Part shown: piece after piece, positions 1-7,513 of the stretch | Layout: each line of letters starts with the position of its first letter | Numbering within the stretch: position 1 is the first letter of the stretch | Assembly (NCBI RefSeq): GCF_900115135.1 | Contig: NZ_FOVK01000012.1 | Span: 1 to 58,309, forward strand | DNA from: Proteiniclasticum ruminis | GTDB taxonomy: Bacteria; Bacillota; Clostridia; Clostridiales; Clostridiaceae | Direction: 5' to 3' | Length of the DNA stretch: 58,309 nt | Notes under the pieces: generated by a model | The model's input: only the letters and a program-made list of their open reading frames with translations | What the model was told of the DNA's origin: nothing | Database searches by the model: none | Position numbers and translations under genes: made by a program

Positions 1-35
1 ACCAAAGGCTTCAGGGGTTCTAGGCCCATTAAATT

Positions 36-344
36 CTAAAAAAATGAGATTTGACTTGCACTGACTTTCACTTCTTTTTTTGTTGGTTTTCCTACCAAAA
101 ACTTAATCTCACCATACTGTTTTTCTGTTATCTGCATACATCTAACAGATCCTTTTGATGGGAGATTTTTTTCTAATCGCCCTAAATGCTTATTTACACT
201 TTCTTGACCGTTACAGATTCTCGAATACACTGAGAATTGAACCATATCATAACCATCTTTAAGAAGAAACTTCCGAAACTGAGTATATCCCTTTCTATCT
301 TCCTTCTTTACAACAGGTAAATCAAAGAATACTATTAATCTCAT
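36..344 (-). CDS. cas2: CRISPR-associated endoribonuclease Cas2
   Basis: Cas2 forms the Cas1-Cas2 integrase that inserts new spacers. The protein from the chosen start is 102 residues, a normal Cas2 length, and opens with MRLIVFFDLPV, the ferredoxin-like first strand with the conserved Asp8. The open frame runs 15 codons further upstream, but I start at 344 because AGGAG lies about five bases before that ATG and the upstream part overlaps the end of cas1. The gene begins 16 bases after the cas1 stop. In type II-C loci the CRISPR array usually follows cas2; only 35 bases remain to the left edge here, and no repeat is visible in them. Identity is clear from both sequence and context. Confidence 0.93.
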   Translation of the reverse strand: MRLIVFFDLPVVKKEDRKGYTQFRKFLLKDGYDMVQFSVYSRICNGQESVNKHLGRLEKNLPSKGSVRCMQITEKQYGEIKFLVGKPTKKEVKVSASQISFF

Positions 345-360
345 AAATCTCCTCATCTGA

Positions 361-1263
361 TCACTCATAGTCATGTACCTGTAGTTCAATAATTTTAGGG
401 AGAATCAGGTCCGTATAATTTCCAGTTAAGCAGACCTTCTGGTATGTTTCTACTACGCGATCGATTGCGTTAAGCACAGAAATCTTCATTGACTCCATCT
501 CAATTTGATAGTTTAGTAGATTTACAAGATGCCCTCTTAACTCCTTACTTAATTCTTCGTCCTTACTTCCATACAAATGAGTATAAACGAACAAATCTAC
601 CAAAGGTCTAAATACCTCTATGATGTCATCTGCAAGATTAAATGCATTCAGCTCACTATAATGTCCAACACCAATGGTTGGTAATAGACCATATGAAACT
701 AATGACCTTGAAATTGCCCCTCGAAGTATGGCATATCCATAATTAAGTCCAGCATTTTGTAAAGTATCCTCTCTTCTTGACATATCAGGAAACAAAACCC
801 TAAAGTATTCTCTTGCAGCAATACCCTCTCTTCTAGATTTATCACCTGATTGTACTTTGTTCGAATATAGCATCAAAGTTTTCGCCTCATTAAACCCAAT
901 TATCTCTAAGACACGACCCTGGTTCCAGATTTTTCTTTCGATTATCTTCTGCCAGACCCGATTCTTTGTTGGTTTGGACATACTACACTGTGCACTTATA
1001 ATTTTTGTAATTCTAGAATGTTGAATGAAAGGTAAAAAAACACCTTGTGGCAAATGCTTTTCATCACATATAAAAACCAGAACATTTCTCTCCGCAAGCT
1101 TACTGAGTGTGTAAGTAGTAATCATCGATTGGAGACTTTCCAACACGATAACGCTGATATCTTCTACTGGTATTTTAATAGAATCATATGATGAAATACA
1201 AAGCTGATCTTTCTCAATTGAAAGCTGAACCTTGCTTGAAATGACGAGGCTTCTCCAACTCAC
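361..1263 (-). CDS. cas1: CRISPR-associated endonuclease Cas1, type II
   Basis: Cas1 is the metal-dependent integrase of spacer acquisition. The 300-residue protein begins MSWRSLVISS, the hallmark start of type II Cas1. Candidate metal ligands are Glu146 (REGIAAREYF), His201 (GVGHYSELNAFN) and the acidic DDIIE at 212-216, followed by FRPLVD. The start is a GTG at 1263, about eight bases after AGGAG. It lies inside the 3' end of cas9, giving a 50-base overlap that suggests translational coupling. It sits between cas9 and cas2 in the usual II-C order, and no csn2 or cas4 is present. Length and motifs look intact, so adaptation is probably functional. Confidence 0.95.
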   Translation of the reverse strand: MSWRSLVISSKVQLSIEKDQLCISSYDSIKIPVEDISVIVLESLQSMITTYTLSKLAERNVLVFICDEKHLPQGVFLPFIQHSRITKIISAQCSMSKPTKNRVWQKIIERKIWNQGRVLEIIGFNEAKTLMLYSNKVQSGDKSRREGIAAREYFRVLFPDMSRREDTLQNAGLNYGYAILRGAISRSLVSYGLLPTIGVGHYSELNAFNLADDIIEVFRPLVDLFVYTHLYGSKDEELSKELRGHLVNLLNYQIEMESMKISVLNAIDRVVETYQKVCLTGNYTDLILPKIIELQVHDYE

Positions 1264-4200
1264 GCCTTTGCTCCTTTTTTATTTGACTAATATTTCCCAA
1301 TACATCAACAGACCACTTTTGAATCTCTTTGCAAGTCATAATTGATTTACGATACTTTTCAGATCTCGCATCATTCTCAATAGTGACACTCGCTACCGAA
1401 CTATCAATCATTATATAATACCCAAAAATCTCTTCTCCGTTTTTGAATTGCAACTTAATAAGATCGTTTTTGTAAAGAGAGAACAAAAATTCGTAGGTAT
1501 CATCGAGCTCTTTCCATTCGCTAAAAGGTCTTCCTGGATTTATCACTTTATTTGGTAGCGCTCCGTTCACTATGTGGTGAACATATACAGGAATTGCATA
1601 ATGTTTTCCTTGTTTTTTGAAAATATCTACACGAATCATCTTTCCGTTATCTGCGACTCCAGTTCCATCATTAATAGGAACTCCTGCACTATAAGTTTCT
1701 CCAATCTTAATAGACTTTATTTCTGGTCCATTCGAACCATCCTTTTTCAGTTTATAAAGAGGTTCTTTAAAAGCTTCTTGCGGTTTATTATTATGCTGTA
1801 AAAGTCTCTCTTTAATTAGATTGTATGTTAGGCGATCCGTTTCTTTTCCAATCATCTTTTCAAGTTTTTCTAAGGTAATGTTACTTAAAACTTCTTTAGA
1901 TGTTTTAATATTCTTATCGAGATATTTTGCCCCTCTAATCGTCTCCATATGCGCATGGCCTGTTATTTTTCTAAAAGGCATCCTAGAAACAAAAATCGGT
2001 TTTATCAGTTCAATCTCTTCAGGGTCGTAATTATAGAATTTTTTATGTTTCAACCCATACTGAGGATTCTCGGAAAGTCTAATCTCCACTTCTTGTCTAA
2101 AATCTACCCATGGCTCATTTAGCTTCGTATTGTTAATTTTCATATAGAGCTCTTCAACAATTTCTCCAGTCTCCGGATCTACATACTCTCGTTCAATTTT
2201 TCTCTTATAGAACTCTCTTCTTTTTGACGCACGTTCAATCTCCTGAACCATCCCGTCATTCATCACCCCAACGAGAACCGCATCCAATGCATGATGAAGA
2301 TCATTACTTCGGTCTTTTGCTTCAAAACCCCATCGGTGACGAAGATAAGCTGTCATTTGCCCTTTATAGGTGAATACTCTTTTCTTTTGGGGTCCTTCAG
2401 CAAACAGAAGATTGTCTTCTAAATAGTTCTTCAAGTATCTTGAAATATAACGTGTATCATTGAGTGCTCTGTCTTTCATCTCTATACCCTGGTCTCGTTT
2501 CAATTGCATACGTAACAATTTTTGCTTTTTATCTCTAGGTAGTTTTGCCGCATTAACCCAAGCTTCAAATCGATGCCAACGGTCATTATCGTGGCCAAAG
2601 TACTCATAGGGTGTTCTGTTCAGTTTGTCACGATTCTCATCTGTTAGAACAAGAACTTTGTTGAAATATGAATTATCAAACGTTCTCGAATACGGAAGAA
2701 TATGATCAATTTCTGTATACCCTGATTCAGTAAGACGATAGGGATCAATAGTTTTTAATGAATAGGCACATTTCCCGTCCTGTTCTTTCAAAAGTCTCCA
2801 TTTTAAGATATCACTAGATTTCGGAACTTGGTGATAAAGCTCCTGAAAATGATTCGCAGCTCTTTCCTTCTCAGCCAAATTTTCCTTCTGTTTCTTTTCG
2901 ATTTCCTTTCTGTCAGTAAATGATTTACTTAAATCTCTTGCAAGCTCGATATGGATTCTATATGGTGATCCATATATTCGTATAATACTATTTATAACTT
3001 TTCTGCATTGTGAAAGAGCTCTAAAAACAACTGGATTCTTTATCTCCTCTATTTCTAAAACCGGAAGAACTATATGCTTCTCTTTCGTGTTTCTGACACT
3101 ATGATGATATCCAGCTTTAGACGCAGCCTCATCGTAACGAAAGCCTTCCATTAAATATGGTATCATCTTATTCATCGCTTTCAAGGATAGATTTTTTGTT
3201 CTTGAGAAGGAGAGTTTAAGAACACACTCAACAATCTCGGGATGAATATCTATCTCAGGCCGTATTACGTTTTTTCCATAGTTCTCTATGCCAAAAAAGT
3301 AGTTCCTTATATCTTCATCACTTTTTCTGAATGTGAGCGCATAAGCAATAGTATCAATCGACAATGGATTTTCCAATAGCTTTAACCAAGTCACTTCTCC
3401 AAGATCCTTCACAATGGTATCTCTCAACTTATGGTAATGCTTCAGCTCAATAAACGGGCTCTTCTCTATCTCTTCCCTAGATAGGAGCTCTCCTGCTTTA
3501 TTCTTAGAGTTATAGTCCAAAAAGTTGAAGATATCTCCTTCTTCTAACTGAAGCACATTTCTTAAAGATGAGAATGTAACCTTTTTCTTTTTAAGTGCTT
3601 CGTCTTTAATCAACCGAATTTCTTCTCTATTGAGCTTTCGTTCGCCTTCCTGATTCTGTATAACGATACTGTTCGCTTTAGTTAGCACCATAAATATTTC
3701 AGATGTATACGCTGCTGATGGAGCACGTAACTCTGTTTTTTCGAATGTACATTTTCCAGTTAAATCTTCAATTGCACCAGGTTTTGCAAAGCTGCGTTGT
3801 GATGAGAATATTTCTGTAAATTCTCTTTCAAACTCCTCTGTGAGCTTATCATTTCCAAATTCACGTTGTTTCTCAAATATCTTAGTTATTTCATCAATAA
3901 GATTAGAGCGGAGTAAAGTGTTTTTATATTCTCCTCTCTTATTTCTTTTTATTTCAAGTTCGTTTAGAAGCTGACCCGGCGTAATTTCTCTTTCCTCAAT
4001 AATTTTACGGTTCTGATCAATACTAGATAATAGGACCCCCATATCTTTCTCTTGCAGCTCACTCTTTCTATTCGACTTAAACCCACGTCTTTTTGATATG
4101 TGGAGAAGAATTCGCGCTAAATCCGCATCTGATATTCTTTCAAATAAAGCTTTATTTCTTAGTTCATATGGATCATAATTTACCAAGTTCATAAATAAGT

Positions 4201-4459
4201 TCTCTAAACTCACTTCATCTAGCAACCTATACTTCAGATAAAGCCTTCTAATTCGTTCAAGTCTGTGCTTCCTTCTCCGTAGTCGCCTTCTGGTGGATCT
4301 AGCCAATCTTCTAGGTACAGCTAACGATGAGCCATCTTTAGGATTTTCCGCAGCATCAAATATCCTGACGCCTAGATTCTCTATTCTTTTCTTCTCGTTA
4401 TTTATAACAGCCCAACCTATAGAAGTAACTCCAATATCAAGACCTATCGTATATTTCAT
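1214..4459 (-). CDS. cas9: Cas9 endonuclease, compact type II-C
   Basis: RNA-guided DNA endonuclease of 1081 residues, close in length and wording to Geobacillus Cas9 (about 1087) and typical of subtype II-C. RuvC-I is IGLDIGVTSIGWAV with Asp8. The Arg-rich bridge helix spans about 49-72. RuvC-II is RIHIELARDL with Glu505. The HNH domain reads YTEIDHILPYSRTFDNSYFN with Asp585 and His586, and Asn609 lies at the Neisseria-like spacing. RuvC-III is DLHHALDAVLVG with His723 and Asp726. The C-terminal region keeps the VFVSRMP and DVLGNI blocks of the PAM-interacting and wedge region. All catalytic residues are present. The ATG at 4459 follows GGGGG by six bases. A candidate tracrRNA lies directly upstream on the same strand. 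Codon use is more AT-rich than in the metabolic genes further right, as is common for cas loci. Confidence 0.97.
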   Translation of the reverse strand: MKYTIGLDIGVTSIGWAVINNEKKRIENLGVRIFDAAENPKDGSSLAVPRRLARSTRRRLRRRKHRLERIRRLYLKYRLLDEVSLENLFMNLVNYDPYELRNKALFERISDADLARILLHISKRRGFKSNRKSELQEKDMGVLLSSIDQNRKIIEEREITPGQLLNELEIKRNKRGEYKNTLLRSNLIDEITKIFEKQREFGNDKLTEEFEREFTEIFSSQRSFAKPGAIEDLTGKCTFEKTELRAPSAAYTSEIFMVLTKANSIVIQNQEGERKLNREEIRLIKDEALKKKKVTFSSLRNVLQLEEGDIFNFLDYNSKNKAGELLSREEIEKSPFIELKHYHKLRDTIVKDLGEVTWLKLLENPLSIDTIAYALTFRKSDEDIRNYFFGIENYGKNVIRPEIDIHPEIVECVLKLSFSRTKNLSLKAMNKMIPYLMEGFRYDEAASKAGYHHSVRNTKEKHIVLPVLEIEEIKNPVVFRALSQCRKVINSIIRIYGSPYRIHIELARDLSKSFTDRKEIEKKQKENLAEKERAANHFQELYHQVPKSSDILKWRLLKEQDGKCAYSLKTIDPYRLTESGYTEIDHILPYSRTFDNSYFNKVLVLTDENRDKLNRTPYEYFGHDNDRWHRFEAWVNAAKLPRDKKQKLLRMQLKRDQGIEMKDRALNDTRYISRYLKNYLEDNLLFAEGPQKKRVFTYKGQMTAYLRHRWGFEAKDRSNDLHHALDAVLVGVMNDGMVQEIERASKRREFYKRKIEREYVDPETGEIVEELYMKINNTKLNEPWVDFRQEVEIRLSENPQYGLKHKKFYNYDPEEIELIKPIFVSRMPFRKITGHAHMETIRGAKYLDKNIKTSKEVLSNITLEKLEKMIGKETDRLTYNLIKERLLQHNNKPQEAFKEPLYKLKKDGSNGPEIKSIKIGETYSAGVPINDGTGVADNGKMIRVDIFKKQGKHYAIPVYVHHIVNGALPNKVINPGRPFSEWKELDDTYEFLFSLYKNDLIKLQFKNGEEIFGYYIMIDSSVASVTIENDARSEKYRKSIMTCKEIQKWSVDVLGNISQIKKEQRRELEKPRHFKQGSAFN

Positions 4460-4478
4460 TTTTTACCCCCAATGTATA

Positions 4479-4508
4479 ATATTAAGAATATAATACATGA
4501 TATGTAAA
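4479..4508 (-). promoter_or_regulatory. Possible cas9 promoter
   Basis: On the minus strand TTTACA (4503-4508) and TAATAT (4479-4484) are 18 bases apart and end about 20 bases before the cas9 ATG. The region is very AT-rich, so chance matches are likely. The tracrRNA terminator just upstream supports a separate start for cas9. Confidence 0.35.
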
Positions 4509-4570
4509 TTTTTGGGAAGTAAATTACAGAAATAGTTATAATTTTCAAAGAATTTACAAATTCCCCCGAT

Positions 4571-4669
4571 AAAAAAGGATACCCCAGATTATAAATAATC
4601 TGGGGATACCTCACAGCATAAAGCTTTATTATAACAACATTAAAACCTTCGCTATGCTTTGATGTTGTT
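4571..4669 (-). ncRNA. Candidate tracrRNA of the type II-C system
   Basis: A transcript of about 99 bases is predicted from a strong promoter (4676-4704) to a perfect terminator. The terminator stem pairs 4577-4588 with 4599-4610, followed by six Ts. Upstream lie an arm ATAACAACAT and its complement ATGTTGTTAT around an AAAGCATAGCGAAGG loop, then AAAGCTTTATGC. Length, position directly upstream of cas9, orientation and the terminal hairpin all fit a II-C tracrRNA. The anti-repeat cannot be verified because no CRISPR repeat is in the window; I expect it in the 5' half (about 4635-4669). The internal 10-bp pairing of that half is unusual and leaves open some other small RNA. Confidence 0.6.
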
Positions 4670-4675
4670 ATATTT

Positions 4676-4704
4676 ATTCTATCAATAACCTCGAATATAG
4701 TCAA
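4676..4704 (-). promoter_or_regulatory. Sigma-A-type promoter of the tracrRNA candidate
   Basis: TTGACT (4699-4704) and TAGAAT (4676-4681) are separated by exactly 17 bases on the minus strand. This is one of the best sigma-A matches in the window, and it has no protein gene behind it, only the terminated RNA. Confidence 0.7.
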
Positions 4705-5055
4705 GCTATTTATAGATATTTCTACTTATTTATTTTTCGCTCCTTAATTGTCATAGTAACTTCCACCCCTGACATACAAAAAGTAGAAGTACTATGGCAA
4801 ATGCAGAGATGAAAATAATTCAGATAAAAGATAGTGTGAAGAAGAGGAACTCTCTTGGTAAGCTGAATCTGTTAGGAACTATATATAACTTGTCTAAGAT
4901 GATAAGATATGAATCTCCGAGGGAAGAGTAGATCTCATCCTACATGCAGTTCTCATGATCTACACATTGTGAAATACATTCTATCCCCTTTCAAACTCTG
5001 GTGTTATCGTAGAGAGTTTTATCCAACAGTAGTCTACGTTCCAATAAATGAATGG
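4705..5055. other. Intergenic stretch without a recognised gene
   Basis: The stretch is AT-rich. It contains one imperfect inverted repeat, CATAGTAACTTC (4752-4763) with GAAGTACTATG (4786-4796), around a 20-base loop. The open frames here have no ribosome binding site or family resemblance. I see no CRISPR repeat. Confidence 0.5.
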
Positions 5056-5058
5056 TCT

Positions 5059-5100
5059 AAAAAAAGGTGCCTGGAGAATTGTAATGTCTCTAGGCACCTT
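5059..5100 (-). terminator. Terminator of the GNAT gene
   Basis: On the minus strand AAGGTGCCTAGAGA pairs with TCTCCAGGCACCTT around a nine-base loop, followed by a run of seven Ts. It lies 20 bases after the GNAT stop codon. Confidence 0.85.
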
Positions 5101-5120
5101 CTTATTCTAGTTCTATCCGT

Positions 5121-5594
5121 TTATAGTTCCAGCAGAGAGATCACTTCTCCTCCAACTACATCCCCCGTTTCTTGAAACCCAAAGGAATTGTAGAGCTTTT
5201 TTGCAACTTCATTTTCAGGTTCATAAGAAAGCCAGCAGTACTTCGCTTTTCCGCAAGGAAAGGTTCTTAAATAAGCAAGGCAGGCTTCCATGGCTTTTTT
5301 CCCATAGCCTTTTCCTTGATGATTTTCATCGATCATAAACCTCCACAGACCATAGCTTCCCTTGATATATTCAGGATCCCCTTCCTCAAATCCATCGAAT
5401 CCAAACATCACAAAGCCCACCAGTTCTTCTCCCTCATAAAGGCCAAAAGGAAGGGCAACGCCACCAGAAGTGATGGTGGTATACGCCTGCAGTATACTTT
5501 GCGTGTTGGTTGCAACGAATTTTCTCTGGTCTTCTCCCACACTAAGCTTCACAATCTGCCAAAGATTGCTGTCATGCACTTTTCTAAGGTCCAT
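5121..5594 (-). CDS. GNAT family N-acetyltransferase (spermine/spermidine acetyltransferase-like)
   Basis: A 157-residue acetyl-CoA-dependent N-acetyltransferase. The acetyl-CoA binding motif A is MIDENHQGKGYGKKAM at about 88-103, giving the Q-x-K-G-x-G signature. Strand 5 and the C-terminal YEPENEVAKKLYNSFGFQ (about 125-142) are the GNAT motif B. The opening, MDLRKVHDSNLWQIVKL, and the overall layout resemble the PaiA/BltD polyamine acetyltransferases of Firmicutes, but the substrate cannot be read from sequence. It stands alone, with its own extended -10 promoter and a strong terminator. The ATG at 5594 follows AGGTGA. Confidence 0.85.
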   Translation of the reverse strand: MDLRKVHDSNLWQIVKLSVGEDQRKFVATNTQSILQAYTTITSGGVALPFGLYEGEELVGFVMFGFDGFEEGDPEYIKGSYGLWRFMIDENHQGKGYGKKAMEACLAYLRTFPCGKAKYCWLSYEPENEVAKKLYNSFGFQETGDVVGGEVISLLEL

Positions 5595-5624
5595 AGAATC
5601 ACCTGCTTTTATTTTTTTGCTTTT

Positions 5625-5633
5625 ATCATACCA
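5625..5633 (-). promoter_or_regulatory. Extended -10 promoter of the GNAT gene
   Basis: The minus strand reads TGGTATGAT, a TGn extended -10, about 30 bases before the start codon. No clear -35 is present, as expected for extended -10 promoters. Confidence 0.45.
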
Positions 5634-5710
5634 TAGGATGGAAAGATCCTCTTCACATCTTCAAAATTTATGATATAGTTAATATGTACAATTCAATAGT
5701 TCTTATCAGG

Positions 5711-5826
5711 AGTTGCGGTAGAGGATTAGCTCTACGACCGCATACCAACCTGCTTTTTTTATAAGTAAGGTGGTTCAGCTAATATCGATGAGGAGATGCA
5801 TAGCTCCTTAAGAAGGGCTTTTTTTA
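5711..5826 (+). ncRNA. Unassigned structured leader RNA with terminator (riboswitch-like)
   Basis: Three consecutive hairpins can be drawn by eye. Hairpin A pairs TGCGGTAGAG (5714-5723) with CTCT plus ACCGCA (5730-5742) around the loop GATTAG. Hairpin B pairs 5744-5755 with 5763-5774 around a T-rich loop. Hairpin C pairs AGCTCCTT (5802-5809, one bulge) with AAGGGCT (5813-5819) and runs into seven Ts. The loop of A, ATTAG (5725-5729), is complementary to CTAAT (5779-5783), which would make a pseudoknot. An alternative stem AGGAG/CTCCT overlaps hairpin C and could act as antiterminator. It matches no riboswitch or T-box consensus I know. It precedes the orphan gene at 5874. Confidence 0.55.
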
Positions 5827-5873
5827 TTGCCTGAAATTCCTGCATAGAATAAAAATTATGAGGAGTGATCAAT

Positions 5874-6173
5874 ATGTACAACAGCACAAAAAGAGTCCCA
5901 GGAGGCAGCAGCTACGCGGATGCTGTTTTCCGAACCACTGCAGACGCCAAGTCTTATGCACAAAAGATGTTCCACCGGGTGATTGAGAGAAAGAGCTTTA
6001 ACCCTCATGAAATCCAATTCTTTGCCACAGAAGATTTCTTTATGCTGGCCTATCAAAAAATACCATTTATCGTGGAGGACTTCAGTTTTGTGGAACTGAA
6101 AAGAAGTGAAGGTGTCCACGCTTTTGAAGAGTGGCTTTCAAAGACCATCTTTAAAGTCATCAGAGAGAAATAA
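5874..6173 (+). CDS. Small protein of unknown function, downstream of the structured leader
   Basis: A 99-residue soluble protein that I do not recognise. It has no signal peptide, membrane segment or cysteine pair. It is mixed alpha/beta in appearance, with a basic helix at about 25-45 and a hydrophobic strand near FFMLAYQKIPFIVEDFSFV (about 58-76). I start at the ATG at 5874 because AGGAG ends eight bases upstream. An in-frame GTG at 5865 overlaps that ribosome binding site. It is transcribed alone, between the structured leader and a terminator at 6213. The leader suggests its level is controlled by premature termination, so the ligand of the leader would be the best clue to function. Confidence 0.7.
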   Translation: MYNSTKRVPGGSSYADAVFRTTADAKSYAQKMFHRVIERKSFNPHEIQFFATEDFFMLAYQKIPFIVEDFSFVELKRSEGVHAFEEWLSKTIFKVIREK

Positions 6174-6212
6174 TCTCCATTTTTGAAAAGAGGTCAACTA
6201 AACTTCTACTGA

Positions 6213-6250
6213 AGAACAGATTTGTTACGATTGCAGATCTGTTCTTTTCT
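6213..6250 (+). terminator. Terminator after the small orphan gene
   Basis: AGAACAGAT (6213-6221) pairs with ATCTGTTCT (6237-6245), followed by a T-rich tail. It lies 40 bases after the stop codon of the 99-residue gene. Confidence 0.7.
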
Positions 6251-6412
6251 TATACAAGAATTCTCCTCGCAGGTTGATATGGCTTATTCTATCATTAGTT
6301 TCTATTTTTAATCTTCATTTTTCTCGCTTTATTTGTTCTAATAAGCTGGATAATTTCAACGAAACACACTCAAAAGAATGTTATATGAATCAACTGTATT
6401 AGAACACCATTG

Positions 6413-6441
6413 TTGACACATTAATAACAATGTCATATACT
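6413..6441 (+). promoter_or_regulatory. Sigma-A promoter of the AraC regulator
   Basis: TTGACA (6413-6418) and TATACT (6436-6441) are separated by exactly 17 bases, 40 bases before the AraC start codon. This is a near-consensus promoter. Confidence 0.8.
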
Positions 6442-6481
6442 CAGCCTAATTTAAAAGATTGCTTCAGGGAGAAATTTTAAG

Positions 6482-7387
6482 ATGAAATATAAATACAATC
6501 AGAGCATTTACGGACTGCAAGAAGATGAACTATCTGCCTTTCTTGGATTATTCACATCAAAAATAACCGGTTGTGGTTACCGCTGCCTTGAAAAGAAAGA
6601 TCTTCTTCATCAGCTCCCTGTCCCTCAAAACCGTTTGATACTGATTTTAGATGGATCTGCTTCTATGGAAATCTGCGGACAAACTATTTTTCTTGAAAAA
6701 GGGGATTTACTGTTCACGAAAGCCTACTGTATTCTCAGTGCCTCTGTGGGACAGGAAGGCTGTAAGTTTGGGTACATCTATTTTCACTTGGACCCATTAC
6801 ATCTGCAAGAAAGCTTCTTTCAAAAACTTGGTATTCAGAAGGACAGCATGTTATGGCGCTCTGTCCAGACTCGGCTGATCTTTTTATTTGAAAGGATTCT
6901 AGAAGAATCCTCATCAAAAAAACCTGGATATCTATCCCTTATGGAAAATCTCTTCCACGCCATGGCTGTAGAAGTCTATCGCTCACAAATATCCATACAG
7001 AAGACCGATTCACATCACAACTGCTGCGACAGTGTTCAATCAGAATATCTAGGAAGAGCTTCCTCAATCATACAAGAAAATATCCAGAAGAATCTCTCAG
7101 TGGAAATCGTGGCCGCTAAGATAGGTATAACGGAAAACTACCTGTACAAAATTTTCAAGTCTATTTTAAAATGCTCTCCAAAAGAATATATTCTATCAGC
7201 AAGACTCGATTACGCCAGTAAAATGCTCCTAATGACAGAATACAGCATTAAAGATATTGCATTTCATATGGAGTTCTCTTCACCGAATCACTTCTCAGCT
7301 GCATTTAAAAAGCACTATGGACTCTCTCCAAAGGAGTTCCGAAAGCACACGCAGGTTCATAAAGTAAATGAGATTGAAAAAATTTAA
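6482..7387 (+). CDS. AraC family transcriptional regulator
   Basis: A 301-residue regulator. The N-terminal part (about 20-110) has the small beta-rich cupin pattern used for ligand sensing (LILILDGSASMEICGQTIF, then LEKGDLLFTKAY). The C-terminal two-helix-turn-helix AraC domain spans about 190-290. Its first helix-turn-helix is SVEIVAAKIGITENYLYKIF. The second is YSIKDIAFHMEFSSPNHFSA, followed by the family ending AFKKHYGLSPKEFRKH. It is preceded by a near-consensus promoter and sits 126 bases before the flavoprotein on the same strand, so it most likely controls that gene, perhaps in response to its electron acceptor. The link is inferred from position only. Confidence 0.9.
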   Translation: MKYKYNQSIYGLQEDELSAFLGLFTSKITGCGYRCLEKKDLLHQLPVPQNRLILILDGSASMEICGQTIFLEKGDLLFTKAYCILSASVGQEGCKFGYIYFHLDPLHLQESFFQKLGIQKDSMLWRSVQTRLIFLFERILEESSSKKPGYLSLMENLFHAMAVEVYRSQISIQKTDSHHNCCDSVQSEYLGRASSIIQENIQKNLSVEIVAAKIGITENYLYKIFKSILKCSPKEYILSARLDYASKMLLMTEYSIKDIAFHMEFSSPNHFSAAFKKHYGLSPKEFRKHTQVHKVNEIEKI

Positions 7388-7472
7388 ACTCAGGATAAGA
7401 TAACTCAGAGTATTTTCACCTTTTCTATATATTCATTCATGATTACTGTATTTTTAAAGAGCTCAATATTGT

Positions 7473-7503
7473 TATACTCAAATCGTCAATATTTTAACGA
7501 TTT
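7473..7503 (+). promoter_or_regulatory. -10 element and inverted repeat before the flavoprotein gene
   Basis: TATACT (7473-7478) could be a -10 box, though no good -35 precedes it. It is followed at once by a perfect inverted repeat, AAATCGT (7480-7486) and ACGATTT (7497-7503), ending at the ribosome binding site. A weak -35 plus an adjacent dyad would suit an activator- or repressor-controlled start. Confidence 0.4.
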
Positions 7504-7513
7504 GGAGGTTGTC

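Noticed and set aside
1-35. Possible CRISPR repeat or leader at the left edge
   Set aside because: Only 35 bases remain after cas2 and none of them repeats or matches the complement of the tracrRNA candidate.
345-389. Longer cas2 reading frame starting at 389
   Set aside because: The extension overlaps the end of cas1, has no ribosome binding site and is absent from Cas2 proteins; AGGAG supports the ATG at 344.
4456-4704. 82-codon minus-strand open frame upstream of cas9
   Set aside because: It runs through the tracrRNA promoter, hairpins and terminator and has no ribosome binding site or family match.
4752-4796. Second tracrRNA or degenerate CRISPR repeat
   Set aside because: The imperfect inverted repeat starts with CATAGT, reminiscent of GeoCas9 repeats, but it is single, has no promoter or terminator and the similarity is too short.
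4909-5175. 88-codon plus-strand open frame
   Set aside because: It crosses the GNAT terminator into the GNAT gene, lacks a ribosome binding site and has no recognisable domain.
5711-5826. T-box leader
   Set aside because: AAGGTGGTT loosely recalls the T-box bulge, but there is no specifier domain, no AGGGTGGNACCGCG and the downstream gene is not an aminoacyl or amino acid gene.
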